Shown here piece by piece: positions 36,407 through 48,870 of a DNA stretch of 64,000 nucleotides. Source of the stretch: Motacilla alba alba (lineage: Eukaryota > Chordata > Aves > Passeriformes > Motacillidae); assembly GCF_015832195.1 (NCBI RefSeq), contig NC_052017.1, positions 77,749,801 through 77,813,800 on the forward strand, in the 5' to 3' direction. Each line of letters begins with the position of its first letter. Position 1 is the stretch's first letter. The notes under the pieces were generated by a model. That model was not told where the DNA came from. It saw only the letters and a list, made by a program, of their open reading frames with translations, and did not search any database. The translations under genes and the position numbers were made by a program.

Positions 36407-39400
36407 GGGAGTAATCACTTCACAGAACGTAGACTTAATTTAGTACTATCCTGCCCTTGATATTGAAAAAAAATTAAGTCTATTACAAATGCCTACATCT
36501 CAGCAATGTCAGGGCACTGAGTCTGATCCCCCAGCCCACCACTTTAGCCCATGATGAGTGGGGGGAAATCAGCGACAGACTTTCCATCTCTTCAGATGCT
36601 GAGTCAATTGTGAATCAATTAAAAGGCACTGCCTACTAGTAAAGGAATTTCATATCAGCTTCAACTGCAAACAAAAGTACATTCAAGATTTAATTAATAT
36701 GAAGTTAGTTGTTGACTAACTTTTTCAAAAGTGCTGCTAGAAATAGAGGGCATCACCAGCAGCAGCTACTCAGCTGTGTGAGGTAACAGAATCCTGTAAC
36801 GGCACTGGAGTAACAAAGCAGAATTTCTCGACATATTTAGGGAGGGTTAATGAAGAATTACACTTGTATTCCAAGCAAGTTAGTAATTTATGGTACTTTC
36901 TTAAAAAGGAACATATTCATTTCCAGCAATCAACAAATAAAGATAGAATGTACTAAATCCTTGACATTAACAAGTGGTGCTTAGCACTAATCAGAGTTTT
37001 TTAACCTCGAAAAATAAATCTGAAGTCCAGTGATAGTTTTATGCTATGGTAGCAGCGAGGAGGGAAACAATGAAGTACTTTTGTTCAGGATCATGTTTCA
37101 GGTTGGTTTTTGGTAGAAAATCTTGTTAGAAAGCTATATTGAAGACTGTTGTACTTATCAGTCTAGTGGTTTTTAAACAATATAGTAGTTAACTTAATCT
37201 GATCTCTCTGTTGCCAGAGCCTAAGAGCTGAAACATAGGTCAGGGCAGACAACAATAGGTCATGAAGGAAATAAAACATTAAAAAAGGTGGCCAGCTGCC
37301 AACTGTGCCTTGGCATGAGGAGCTTGTTCTTCACCCCCACGCTACTCCACCTTTCCCAAATGATTCCCTTAAAGAGGACAGTGAAATTTGACATGTCATC
37401 AGAGCTTATAAGTCACCCCATAATTACAGTGCTGTCCACACCACTTTTCCTCTAAACTCTAACCTACACCTCTCCTTCCACCCCCACAAAGTTTCTTACT
37501 ACATTCAAAAATATAGCAACAGGGGTGTTTGGTAGTTTTTCTGGGATCCTCCTACTTAGATGAACACCAGTTTGTCTCCCTGAAGGGACACTCATCCTTG
37601 TCTGCCTGAGATACACAATATTGTGACAGTTGCCCTGACAGCAGAAAGCAGCATCCTTTAGATGCATCTGGCAAGCAGAAATCCCACATGAGAGGTATGT
37701 GACCCTAGGAACGTGGGAAAGAGCAACAATATTTTTTTTTAATCTCCTTTTGGAGCACATATGATCATAAATCCATGCATAAACAGAGGTATTCTTAAGA
37801 ACACTAATCTGCCACCTCAGCCCTTCAGCCACTCTTGATTGGGGAGAGGCTTACTTACATGATAGCCTTTTGATGAAGAAATGCTGAGAGTGACTAGGGG
37901 AACAAAAATAACTTAAGTGATCTTTTACAGAGGCCTGCATACTCACCAATCGTGTTAGGGAAAAGATTCACTAAATTCCAAGACAGAGAGAACTTTCAAA
38001 ATTAGGAAAGGCTTCTTTTATTCCCCAACTAAATACATTATGTGTGACCAGACAAATTCATCTTCTAAAACAGTGCTACAAGGAGCCCTTATTTTCATCA
38101 GTTTCTTGATCACTCATCCTAATTTCCCTAGAGTACTGAGAACTCAAGTTCCTGACATCTGGAGTTCTTGCCTTCATACTGCAATCTGTTTGGAAAGAAA
38201 AAAGCTGAAAACAAAACCTCAAATAAGAGGTTTAATTATTATTTATTTAAATATTTAATTATTTGTTTTTAAAGTAATTATATTATTCCTTTAGGTCTGA
38301 TAATATTCTCCTTCAATGCTTAGGAAAATCAGTGGCAAAAAAAAAAAAGTATGTATCAAGGAAAAATCTTCTGTTTCTCATTAACATGACGAAAAACACC
38401 TGGAATTTCAATAGAATTAAGAAAAATATCCATTTCCCTTAAACAGATATGAAAAAAACATGTTACTTGAGAAGAGGAGAGTGATGCAGACTGATTCCTT
38501 ACTTGAACTGACTTTTAATAGCCTGTAAGCTTGCTGCTGAGCAGGGCAACATGATTTCATGAAGCTTTGTGCAGCCTCACAAAGATAAGAGAAACAACAG
38601 GAGCTCACAATGCTCAGAGCACACATAAAGTGAAGCCTTCCAGGACTCCCACTCAGGCAGAGGGCCAAAGTTATACCTAGATACAACACTGAGTAGGCTA
38701 CTGATTTACTACAAAGTCACCTGGGTTCACTGTCTAGAAAAATCAATGTTTGCATGCACGTTCCAGAAAATATGAGCTATTTCCAATGTAGAAAACAGTT
38801 CCCATATTACCCAAGTCTCATTTACACACAATAGAAGCAATTTTGCTGCCCCCGTGCTGGACAGCTGCAGTACATCATTGCCATTTTCCATCTCAACCCT
38901 AGACAGAAAGCAGAAATACTTCTGGGGCACACTCTGTTACAATTATATTAAAAGGAGAGAAAAGAAAATTACCTACATAATAAATTAATGCTGCACATTA
39001 CTCAGCAGCACACTGGAACAAAGGAGAGGAAATTGAAGAATCATGTTCCTTCCAACACTGCTGCAAAATGCTACCTGTCATAACACTCCCTCCATGTGCA
39101 CTTTCTGCTGCTCCTGCCCAGAACAACATGGGACAGTTTTCAATTCCATAATTTTGAAGGAGATCTCTAGCTACATACAGACTGACCCTATTTCCCTGCT
39201 TGTATGAATTGCAGTTATGGACTTTACATTTTCTTGACACCTCTGCACATCTTCTCACTTCCTTGGGAAAAAAAAAATGAATGGGGGAACAAGCAACAGA
39301 AAGGAAAAAGTTCCATTTGTCCAGGTTACTTCTCATTAAACCAACAATAGGCAGCCCCTTGGACAATGCCAAATCTGGAATAGGACTTGAGACCACTTGG

Positions 39401-41756
39401 TGCATCTTCACAATATTCCCAAAAAAGTAATTAATTCTGGTCTATTGTTTATGACACAGTTAATATTCTTAGACATCTTGCAACAGGTGAGATGTTTTTA
39501 GCAAATATTTAATAAACAAATTAACAGAAATTAAATGAATACATGCAAATTTTAAACACTGAACTTTATGGTGTATTGAAGGTTGTTTGATTCATCGGGT
39601 CTTGCAAATCATCAGGGCTGCTTTTAAACTGCAAAAAAGTGTGACAACCCCTGCCTTGCTAAGTGCCAGAAGTCATTTGCTTAACAGCTCTTGTGCACTG
39701 AGTTGTATTCTATTTATACAAGAGAATTGAAGAGTACTGGATGTGCTACACGGTATGTTTATTTGTTCCTAAAATGCATTGCTGACATACTGTGAGCATT
39801 CCAAGCCCTACATAATTATCATTCAGAGCAGTGTGATAATCCAGCCTGGCTAAGATCAGAAGAATTTGGGCTTTATAGTAAGGTGTAGCTATTGCTGAAG
39901 CAATGCAAATGAAGATAAATAAATACCATATATTACCAACTCAGATTTCAGGTCAGATATGTACCATTGCATTTATTTTACACTAACTGATGCAATTATC
40001 AATAACAAAATTTTACTTAAGCTTTTTTTAATCACATGAAATTGCAGCTAAGGCGGTATTAAAAAATAATAAAAATCTCACTGCAATTGTTCCATGGGTT
40101 TATAATGGGCCTGAAAGTACTGTGGACATGTCAAACCAGACAGAGCACCTTCCATGGACAGTTTTTCATTATTACAAATGCAGACATATTCCCACTGAGA
40201 TATGACAACCTACACTCCTCAAATCACACACCTGAGCAATCCTGGATACATGCAAGTAAAATCTACCCATAGTTCTACTTGGCATTCAGTATTTCCCTCT
40301 GGATAAAAGAATCCTGTTGCTCTCCTAAACCGTACAGAAACTGTTTTTCATATTTTGATAATCTCAGGAGCAGAATGGTAAAAAAACAAGGTATTGGTGA
40401 AGCAGTAAACAAAACCCATTACTACCTGCAGGATTTCTATCAACTTCTTTGCTTTTTGTTATTTCCTTTCATTGCTGACCTTTTGATTCCTTCCTTTCTG
40501 GCCAGCCAGTGACAGTTTAAGCCATACACTTATCCCACTCTTCTGTTAAGCTAAAAATACAAATTAGTACTTCACCATAGTGGGAAGAATAGAGAACAAA
40601 GCAAAAACACCTGTACATAAGCAGGTTAAGGAGAATCTACCATTTAAAAATTAACTCCCAGTTTCACATACATTTTCCTTGTTGCCTGGTGGCAAAACTC
40701 ACCCACGAGAATGGGTGAACAGTTGGGTAGTTATTTTATCTTTGGCTCCTGTAGGCATGACCACCAGTGCTGGCAATGCTACAAAGTTTACTCAGCACAG
40801 GGCTGTTTGGTAGCATTTAATAATTATTTGCTTTACAGAAAGAAAACAAAGCCTATCACCAGGGGACAACATACCAAAACATTAGATAGGCCACAAACTC
40901 ATCTAGTTTATCCTAAATCACAACAAAATTGCTTAGATTTCACTAGGATTTTTATAGGAGGGACTGTTCCTGTAGGCAGAATGGGCATTAAGGTTGGACA
41001 GGGCTTAACCAGCAGCATCCCCAGAGGAAAGGTTGTGAGAACAGTTGCAGCTGCGTTTGTGTCCAAAGCTAAATATCAAGCTTGAAGCTCATATGAATAA
41101 TTGATGGAAATGGGTGGAGGGATTTCCTATTAGAGAATTTTACAGAGAACCAGAGTATTTTCTTAAAACAATTGCATTTTTAAAGCCTGCAATTATTGTG
41201 TGTGTGGAACAGTGTCATTTCAATCCTCTAAGCAACTTTTAATGACTCAGCCTGGTACCTTATGCAACAAGTTGTTGCCAAACATCTGAAAGGACTATGT
41301 GCCTTCCAAGAGAAAGAAAAATGGCTGGGCAGGGTGGGGATGAACAGATTCCTTCATTTCCCCAGAAGGAACTGAAGAACAACCTCAAGCACATGGTACT
41401 TACCAAATCCAATTTAATATTTTTCTAGTAAGGAAGGTGTCCATTCATCTGACATAACAGCTAATATAAACCAGCACCTGCCATACTTTAGGTGACTACT
41501 CCAAGTCTTGCATAGGTAGAAGTATCTTTTGCTCACTCCTTATAAAAACCCACTTATTTCTGCAATGTCACTAAAAATCCCAATGTTTTGGAAGCCAGTT
41601 GGCTCAGTCTGATTGATGGCATCACACAGTTGAATTGCTGAATTTATATTTATCTCATGCCTCATCTTTACTTACCTACTGTAGATTTCTCATCTTAAAC
41701 CAGCTACATAATTACAGAATTTAATTGCAGATTAAAACTCTCAAGAGTTAATACTA
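36407..41756. other. Unique non-coding DNA
   Basis: It starts with the right target duplication of the solo LTR. No gene recognised. Frames at 37464-37832 (-), 38998-39411 (-, opens at GTG) and 40711-41085 (+) have no recognisable domains. An AT-rich stretch lies at about 38225-38290, A12 at 38337-38348 and A10 at 39268-39277. Confidence 0.6.
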
Positions 41757-41860
41757 AGAGCAATACTGTTCAACATCTTCACTAAGGATCTGGGTGATGG
41801 GAGTGAGCCTGCCTTATGGTAGTGCTGGTCAAGGCCCTACTTTAGCCAAGTTTGGAAGAA
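41757..41860 (+). mobile_element. Possible very old CR1 fragment (reverse-transcriptase region)
   Basis: ACTGTTCAACATCTTCACTAAGGATCTGGGTGATGGGAGTGAGCCTGCC resembles the sense strand of CR1 ORF2 just before the catalytic box (the LFNIFINDLDDG-like segment), and GCCAAGTTTG further on fits the start of that box. The match is short, broken by differences and has no neighbouring CR1 landmarks, so it could be a coincidence or a highly decayed copy. Confidence 0.4.
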
Positions 41861-44800
41861 TTGAACATCTGTAGTTGGTATGTAAATATGACTATAATTC
41901 AGTCACCTTTCTCCATCTGGACAGCTGAGCTTGAAACTCATGCCCAGGGTATGGTAAGACTCTGCTGAAAAGCCCAGTGAATCTGCACCTGCTCACAAAA
42001 CTCTCTAGCAGTATAGATACCTGGAAAAGTGATACTCCACCTACACTAGGGCCAACAAGCTCCTACAGCCCCCCCGAGGAAAAGTGACATGGGATGAGTC
42101 AGCCTGGAAGGAGAGCACTCAGTTTGAAAAGGCACAAAGTCACAGTGAGAGAACTACTTAAAGGCAGCAAATGGAGCAGGAGGGCTGGCTCTGTTTCAGA
42201 AGTGCTTAAATTCAGGAAGTTATCCCACATGAGGAGTGCCCTGGAGGGAAGGAAGTCTCTGAGAAAGGACCACAGATTTCCTTGAAAGATGACATCTAGG
42301 TATCTGCTTGGAATACAGAAGGGTGCTATTAAGAAGTAAGAAAACATCAAAGGAAAAAACACTGGTGTAGAAGCACAGGAATAAGGCAGAAGCTGCCCGA
42401 AATCAAGTATAACTAGACATTGAAAAGTTAAAGCATCTTGTAAGAAGTTCTTCAGCTATATAAAAAATAAAAAGGAAAAAAAATAATATCACAAGTAAGT
42501 AGTAGAGGTATTATCCAGAAATAAAGGTAGATGAAGATCATTTGGGAGTGACAGAATATTGCTGAAGAACAAATAGGCATTTTGGCCTAAAATACTTTCA
42601 GGCTTCCACTGAAAGAAATATTCTGCCTCCTTAGAGAAGTAAAGCTTCTAAATTCCCACAGAAATGAGGGGGAGGGGACAAAGTGCTTACAAAAGGGCTC
42701 AGCAAGTTAATGAAAAGGATTGCATGAGGCAATTGCTCCCAGAGCAGAGCAGCTGGTCCCAGTATCCTAAGACATCCCTTCAGTTCTTCTGCTGTCCTTC
42801 AGAAAAAGCCAGTAAAATTCTTGGCCACCTTTATTACAAGAGTCAGTATAGGATTCACACGCTGTAATAATTTGCAAACCTTTCAAGTGTCATTTCATCA
42901 CTAAGTGAAAAAAGAAAATCCAGCAGAAGAAATAAGTGTTGGTCCTAAAGAACAAAAGCCTTACAGCATTGTTCTACAAAGCCTTTTCTCTTCCAAATAT
43001 AGTTAATCCATCTCCAAAAATGGACTGAACTGCATGGGAATAAATCAAGGTTCTAAAATCCCAAATTACTATACAAGTGAAGACACACTGAAAGCTTTTC
43101 CTCCATCCCTAATGACTTTGGTCCCAGTTCTGAGATGTGATCAGGGCACAGTTTGTTCAAGTGTATTAATGTTAAAACAGTTTTAGAGAAAAATGGCTGG
43201 AAAAGCTTCAGTGCAAGTACTTTATCAATGTGTGATTCTCTTGAAATGAGTGTCTTTGAGATAACTGTACAGTGGCCAATCATTTGCCCAATTTTAGGAA
43301 GAAGTCAGCACAATAGTTGAAGATTTTCAGAAATACATGTCACTTTTTTTCATTGCAAAATGAATGCTTTCTCATGCATCACATATTAGGAAAACAGTAT
43401 CAAAAGTGAAAACAAGCTTTCAAATCACAGGAAACTACTGAAAATTCTGACTAGCAAATTAAAATATTTTCCTGTTTGGAGCAGTCTTATAATGTAAACT
43501 ATATTTTTATTTACAGCAAATGTTGAACTCTGTCTCACTCTATCATCTACATTTCCAGACTTAATAAAATCCCACATTTTTCTAAACTTGCATTATGCCT
43601 CATCTCCTTGCAAAGAGTTAGAAGTTTGCTTTTATAAAAAAGCTTACTAGATGTATTAGAACAGGAATATAAGCTAAGCAAATGGAAGATCTCTCCCCTC
43701 AGTTACAGAAAATTTGACTCTTCGTCAGTTAGACACAGACTTGAATTAGCAAACTCAATACAGAATTTAGAAAAAAAAAAGCAGAAATCGAGTAAGTCTT
43801 CAGGAATGTATCACTTTTTCTATGCTACAAGGAGTATGTAGTATGATGCAAGTTTAGGGGCAGGAAAAGCTGGGTTTAGGGATTTACAGCATATATGTAG
43901 AGGGTTTTCTTTTCAACTGCTGGGGTGTCAAGTAACAAAAACGGAACAGCGTAACTGAAGCCTCCATAAATTAAACACTATTCTAAACTGCAATTAAACT
44001 GTTCCCTGCTACCAGTTTAATAGTCCCTCCTTGGTTTCATCTTCAGCTTTCTGTGGCTTACATTCCTTGCAGGAATACGTCAATCTGTATAAACCACAGC
44101 AAGAATTGTTAAAGCTGTGGTGTCTAGGCAGCTGCATATACCCAGCCAACAGTAATCAAAAGCATAGAAAAAACAATTAAATTTTCTTCTGCATGTATGT
44201 TTTAAAAGAACAACAGACTTTACAAGGCCTGTTGAGGAGTCAAATTAAGTAAATCAGTCTGCTGGAACTATTAAGTCCGACTTTGGGCACATGAGCGCCA
44301 TGGTGTAAGCTGCCATCAGCCTTGAGTTCTGATCGACTGAGCAGATGGGAAAGAGGCAGGAACACTGTTGTAGGCTCCCCAGACATTGGCTCTGGGGGAG
44401 GGTTAAGCTCTTGAGGGGCTGCCAGGTGCCACAGCTGAATGGGGGCAGCACCCCATAATGGCACAAAGCTAATGCACAGGCAACTGGGAGAAAGGCTGTG
44501 AGGGATGAGCTTCTGAGCAGTCAAAATCTATTGTTTCCAGGACCTTGTGCTGCATTTAAAATGCAAGGAGAGCAACAGCAGGGTGAATACTATCCCTTTT
44601 TAACTGCTGCTGGAGCAAAACCATAACAGACCATTGAAAGAGGTCTTTGGCAGAAGCTGCAGCGAGCCTGGATGCCTTTGCAGAAAAGCAGGCAAGCGGT
44701 GGGGTTAGGCCTAGAAGGGGTAAACAAAGCTGACAAAGCCAAGCACGGACTTTAAGGAATAGCAACGGAGTGATTGCTGAGGAAATTTTCCATGCTTCCT

Positions 44801-45611
44801 GAACTGCAGGAGAAACATGTCTCCCAGATATTTGACACCTACTTACCTGTAAGGAAAGCACCAGGCAATTCAATGTTTGTTTGGAAAGTTCATCAAAAGA
44901 TCGTTTTTTGCACTGCACAAAGCATCTTCTCATGTGTCATTCCACTGAACTCCTCCATCAGCCTGGGGTCTGGTACTGGAGGATGCTTGGTGTCAAAACC
45001 ATTTGCCTGTTCACTATTCAGTCCTATTGTGCTGTTAATCTGTATTAGCTATGGGAAGCAGCAAAATTCAGGAGTTTTCAGCTCTGTTGATGCATATGAA
45101 AGTCTTGACATGGCCAAGTCCTTCATATGAGATACTGCAGTAGAATAATCATCCTGCAATTAACAACTTCTTGAATTGGGTTCATTTAAATCTATTCAAG
45201 CAACCTCTACCATGTGAGACGTGACTCAGGTTTCAGAGTTCAAGTGGGTTACATCTTGGAACCCATTTCTGGGTGCACATAAGAATGAGATTTAGATGAG
45301 CGAAGCTTAACCACCTGACTTACCTTCAGTGGTTCAGTGACATTAACTTTTTTAAGCCCTTTTTGCTATTTTCTTCAGTATTTTTGCAATCAGATTGGTA
45401 TACCACAGTCTGGATGGCTGGAAAATCAGAGTGGCAAAAAAAAATGTTGGATGGTTTGTCCATTCCCAAAGGGTAGTGATTACTTGGTTGTACTCTACCC
45501 AGGACAGTAACAAACACCAGAGGAGTCAATCCTGGACATTCATATTGCCACATCTCCCTTATTTCCAAGTTCTGTACTCCCTGATACCAGACTGACATTG
45601 AAAAATTGTAA
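41861..45611. other. Unique non-coding DNA with a GC-richer middle
   Basis: No gene recognised. A GC-richer stretch at about 44270-44780 produces minus-strand frames at 44240-44524 and 44556-44933 with no identifiable domain. It may be an unrecognised old insertion. A10 lies at 43771-43780. C7 at about 42069-42075 is a minor homopolymer. Confidence 0.6.
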
Positions 45612-46036
45612 TAAGTCCATCAGGAGGCCCCCAAGGTCATCAGGCTGCTGAAGCACTGACCTGTGAGGACAGGCTGAGGGACCTGGGCTTCAGCCTGGAC
45701 AAGAAACAACTGAGGAAGTGGCAGGAGAATTGGGCTAACAGCAGTTTCCCAATCCTACAAGAAGGCTGTCAAGAAAAGAGAAGCAGGTTCGTCACAGTAG
45801 TGAAGATGTGAGGACAAGAAGCAATGAATGCAAGTTGAAATGAGGCATCCAGATGCTATGAAAGGGAAGGTCTTTTTCACTCTAAGGAAAGTCAGTGGAA
45901 GAGGATTCTCAGCCACTGGCCTTGGAGGTTTACAAAATCCAACTGGATAAAGACCTGGGAATCTGGCGTGGTATAGCAGGCAGCTGGACTTCTCCACCAA
46001 AGTTGTCTTCCAACCTGAATTATTCTATAATTTTGG
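45612..46036 (+). mobile_element. CR1 LINE 3' end
   Basis: A sense-strand copy with landmarks in order: CAGGAGGCCCCCAAGGTCATCAGGCTGCTGAAGC, then GTGAGGACAGGCTGAGGGACCTGGGCTTCAGCCTGG (the ORF2 EDRLRDLGLFSL-like block), a degraded middle, GGTCTTTTTCACTCTAAGGAAAGTC, GGAGGTTTACAAAATCCAACTGGATAAAGACCTGGG, and the end TTCCAACCTGAATTATTCTATAATTTTGG. The last part is a decayed ATTCTATG-type 3' tail. It is 5'-truncated like most CR1 copies and too decayed to code for anything. Confidence 0.9.
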
Positions 46037-48467
46037 AAAATAATATTTATTTTCTTTTACAGGAAAACAACGCTGTAGGAATTTATATTCATTGATGTGA
46101 CAGATTTGCTAGTAGACCTTCATTATCATATGTACACAAACTTTTCTACAGCAGCTCTTCCTAGCATGGAAAACCTCTATCAAACTCAATGAAAAAAACA
46201 CCACCTAAATTCCTCAGAAGCAACTAGAAATAAAACTCAAGAGTGTCTTATGACATTAAATCATTCGTATTATTACCCCATATTAAAAAAGTTATTTAAT
46301 GTGAACAAAGCATCCCAATCATGCTGTGGGATCAAAATAACCATGACTGAGGTCTGTAGGACCCACTGGATTCTACTATTTATGCTGCATTAGTTAATTT
46401 ATCCAAAGGCTTCTTATCAGCAGAGGTATTAATGAGAATATCCCTCTCATCTGCTTTTTATTAACCAAGTCAGGGAACTCCTCATGTGAGCAGCACTAGA
46501 TTCTACTTCAGCCCCTATTGAATGAGGAGGAATATCCACAAGATATTCCCTGTAACAAACTTCATACTACAAGGGATAAAGCATCTATGAATGAAATGTG
46601 CACACAAGATTTAAGTACAAAGTCATTAAGGATAAGTCTACACTCTGGATTTTAACAAGGAACGCAAAGTGTTGACCAAATGCACCTGGATGCATTCTTA
46701 CTGTCACAATGAAAGTGTTGTCTTTTGGGGACAGAACAATATTTTACTTTTACTGTATATGAGGGAGGGAAGAAGATTCAAACCAAAGACTTTTAAAAGA
46801 TTCCTAAATCCACAGATTTTCCATTTCCATCATTTGCAATGTTTGAACAGCGACTACAGTTGGGAGCTATCTAGATAAATGACTCACTTCTGGAGTATTC
46901 CAGCTGTCACTGATCTCCCAGAAAGATGTCTGAACAAATGAAAATGCCTTAGCAAGTTTATCTGCAGCCAGAAAACCTCACACTAGTAATTCAATTTTAT
47001 TGTAAGTGTCAAGATACTGCTAATGTAAATGGACTTTGTCCCTTGGCTCAAAGAATCAATATATCTCAATTTTTGAGAAGACTTCAACTTGCCATGCCTA
47101 AAAATCTGAATTAATAGAAATTCAAACAGCTGACATGGCCCAACATTACAGTGAGCACATTCCCACTGGTTCTTTCTAGAACCCCAACAGCACTTTTGGA
47201 ATCAGGCTTCTGAAAGCCAGTATCCAGACTTTTATTCTGCAAGAGGACTGGAATTGCACTTCCAAGTGCAGATCTGACTGGCAAAATCTTTTTCTGTCAT
47301 GACTGCATTCGTGGGGTTTAATACTCTATAGCTGAAGGTCTGAAGTAACATTTAGCTATTTCGTAAGGTGACAACATGCCTTCATTTCAGAGCTGCTTAC
47401 TCTATGCACAAAAACATTCAAAAAGCATTACTTCCATCACGTGGGAGGGAGAAGGAAGCTTTCAATCATTTGCAGATTCAAGTTACTGTAGATAGTTAAA
47501 CACCTGATTTATGTGTACAGGCGCTGTTTGCCCGTACATATTACGGTAGAAGGACTTCACATTTGTTTTTTGTGGCTCCAGTTTTGCTTCAACAAGTCAA
47601 TTGTGGGTGGAAGTAACCAAATAGCATGTAAGATGCCAAGTAGAGGCCTCTGCAAACTTGGCCCACAGTCTGCATACTTGTTAGTCTTCAGTTTGCTGTT
47701 CTCATTTTAATCCCTTGTGCTTCTCACATCTGCAAATTGTTTAACAAATTTAAGTTCTTCATTTATCCACTTGCAACCCTGTCTGCTTTCCTACAATATT
47801 TTAACATCAGATTTGCTGTTGTTTCACTTCAAATTTAAATTAAGTTAGATAGCAAATGATGCTGGTCTTTAAGCAGCGGCCACCAAGAAAGTGCAGGCAT
47901 CAGTAGCAGCATGCTGCTCATTTAAAGTACTGCTGTCAGAAATGAAAGGGCAAATTTGAAAGGGAATTAAATGCAGATATTTTAACTCCACCATATCTCA
48001 AATCACACCATTTTATCCCTGCAGGTTACATCATCATGGACAAATCTCATGTACTAGTGAGATGTTAATTACCCAAATGATTTATGATACTTAAACCTTC
48101 AGGTTCTTTCCTAACACAAAATGCATGACTTGGTATGTTCTGTACCAAATTTCCTGGGACACACAAGGTATCTTTCTTTTCTTATGATCTTGTGACCTGC
48201 CCATTAGTGGATGGAATACTTAACCCATTGAAACACTTACAATATAGTTATTTTTCCCTAACAGAAAGGAGCAAAGGATAAGGTGATATTACTACAATAT
48301 AAACAATGTCATTTTTCTGGAAAAAAATAATTAAAAACTATCTAGTAAAAAGCCACAAAAACATTGAATAAACAAAAGAAAAAAAGCTTAGAAACACCTC
48401 CCCACTTTACCTACCAAAACAGAAGATAAAAGAAAAAAAAATGCAAAGGGTCTGATATGTAATGAAA

Positions 48468-48468
<1 letters not shown>
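46037..48468. other. Unique non-coding DNA
   Basis: No gene or transposon recognised. An AATAAA occurs near 48367 about 100 bases before the A50 tract, but no retrocopied gene could be identified between them. Confidence 0.6.

Positions 48469-48518
<50 letters not shown>
48469..48518. repeat. A50 homopolymer
   Basis: Fifty consecutive adenines, the longest homopolymer in the window. CR1, the active LINE type in birds, does not leave long poly-A tails, so this is either a microsatellite expansion or the tail of an unrecognised retrocopy. I found no duplicated flank. Confidence 0.95.
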
Positions 48519-48524
<6 letters not shown>

Positions 48525-48711
48525 CTCACTTCAGATTTCAATGAGTTGCACATTTCCAGACAGCTGTTCTGTTTCAAAGAAACAGACAAGGTCTACCTCA
48601 GAATATGAAAGCTTTCTATCAGTATCTTTTTGGCTAGATGGGGATAATCTGGCATGGAGTACCTATCTGTATATCCTAATGAACTAGGATTGTGTCTCCT
48701 ATTATACTAGG

Positions 48712-48870
48712 AAAAAAAAAAAAAAAACAAAGAAAAAAACCAAAACCAAATCTACAAAAAAACCTCCACCCCACAACAAATAAAAATAACCCTAACAACA
48801 AAAGAACTCCACACACGAAGGAACCAAAAAATGCCAAGTCACCAACCCCCAAACTTTTAGGAAATAAATT
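48712..48870. repeat. A16 followed by A/C-rich, G-poor low-complexity DNA
   Basis: Sixteen adenines at 48712-48727, then about 140 bases made mainly of A and C with few G. Translation yields only lysine, asparagine, proline and threonine. Confidence 0.85.

Noticed and set aside
40975..41010. Short resemblance to the CR1 3' region (AAGGTTGGACAGGGCTTA)
   Set aside because: Only about 20 matching bases with no CR1 landmarks on either side and no tail.
40711..41085. 124-codon ATG-started frame (+)
   Set aside because: No domain, compositional periodicity or conserved motif was seen. Treated as chance, though a cross-species codon-constraint test would settle it.
48785..48800. AACCCTAAC, like a telomere repeat unit (also at about 59079)
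   Set aside because: One and a half units only, so not an interstitial telomeric array.
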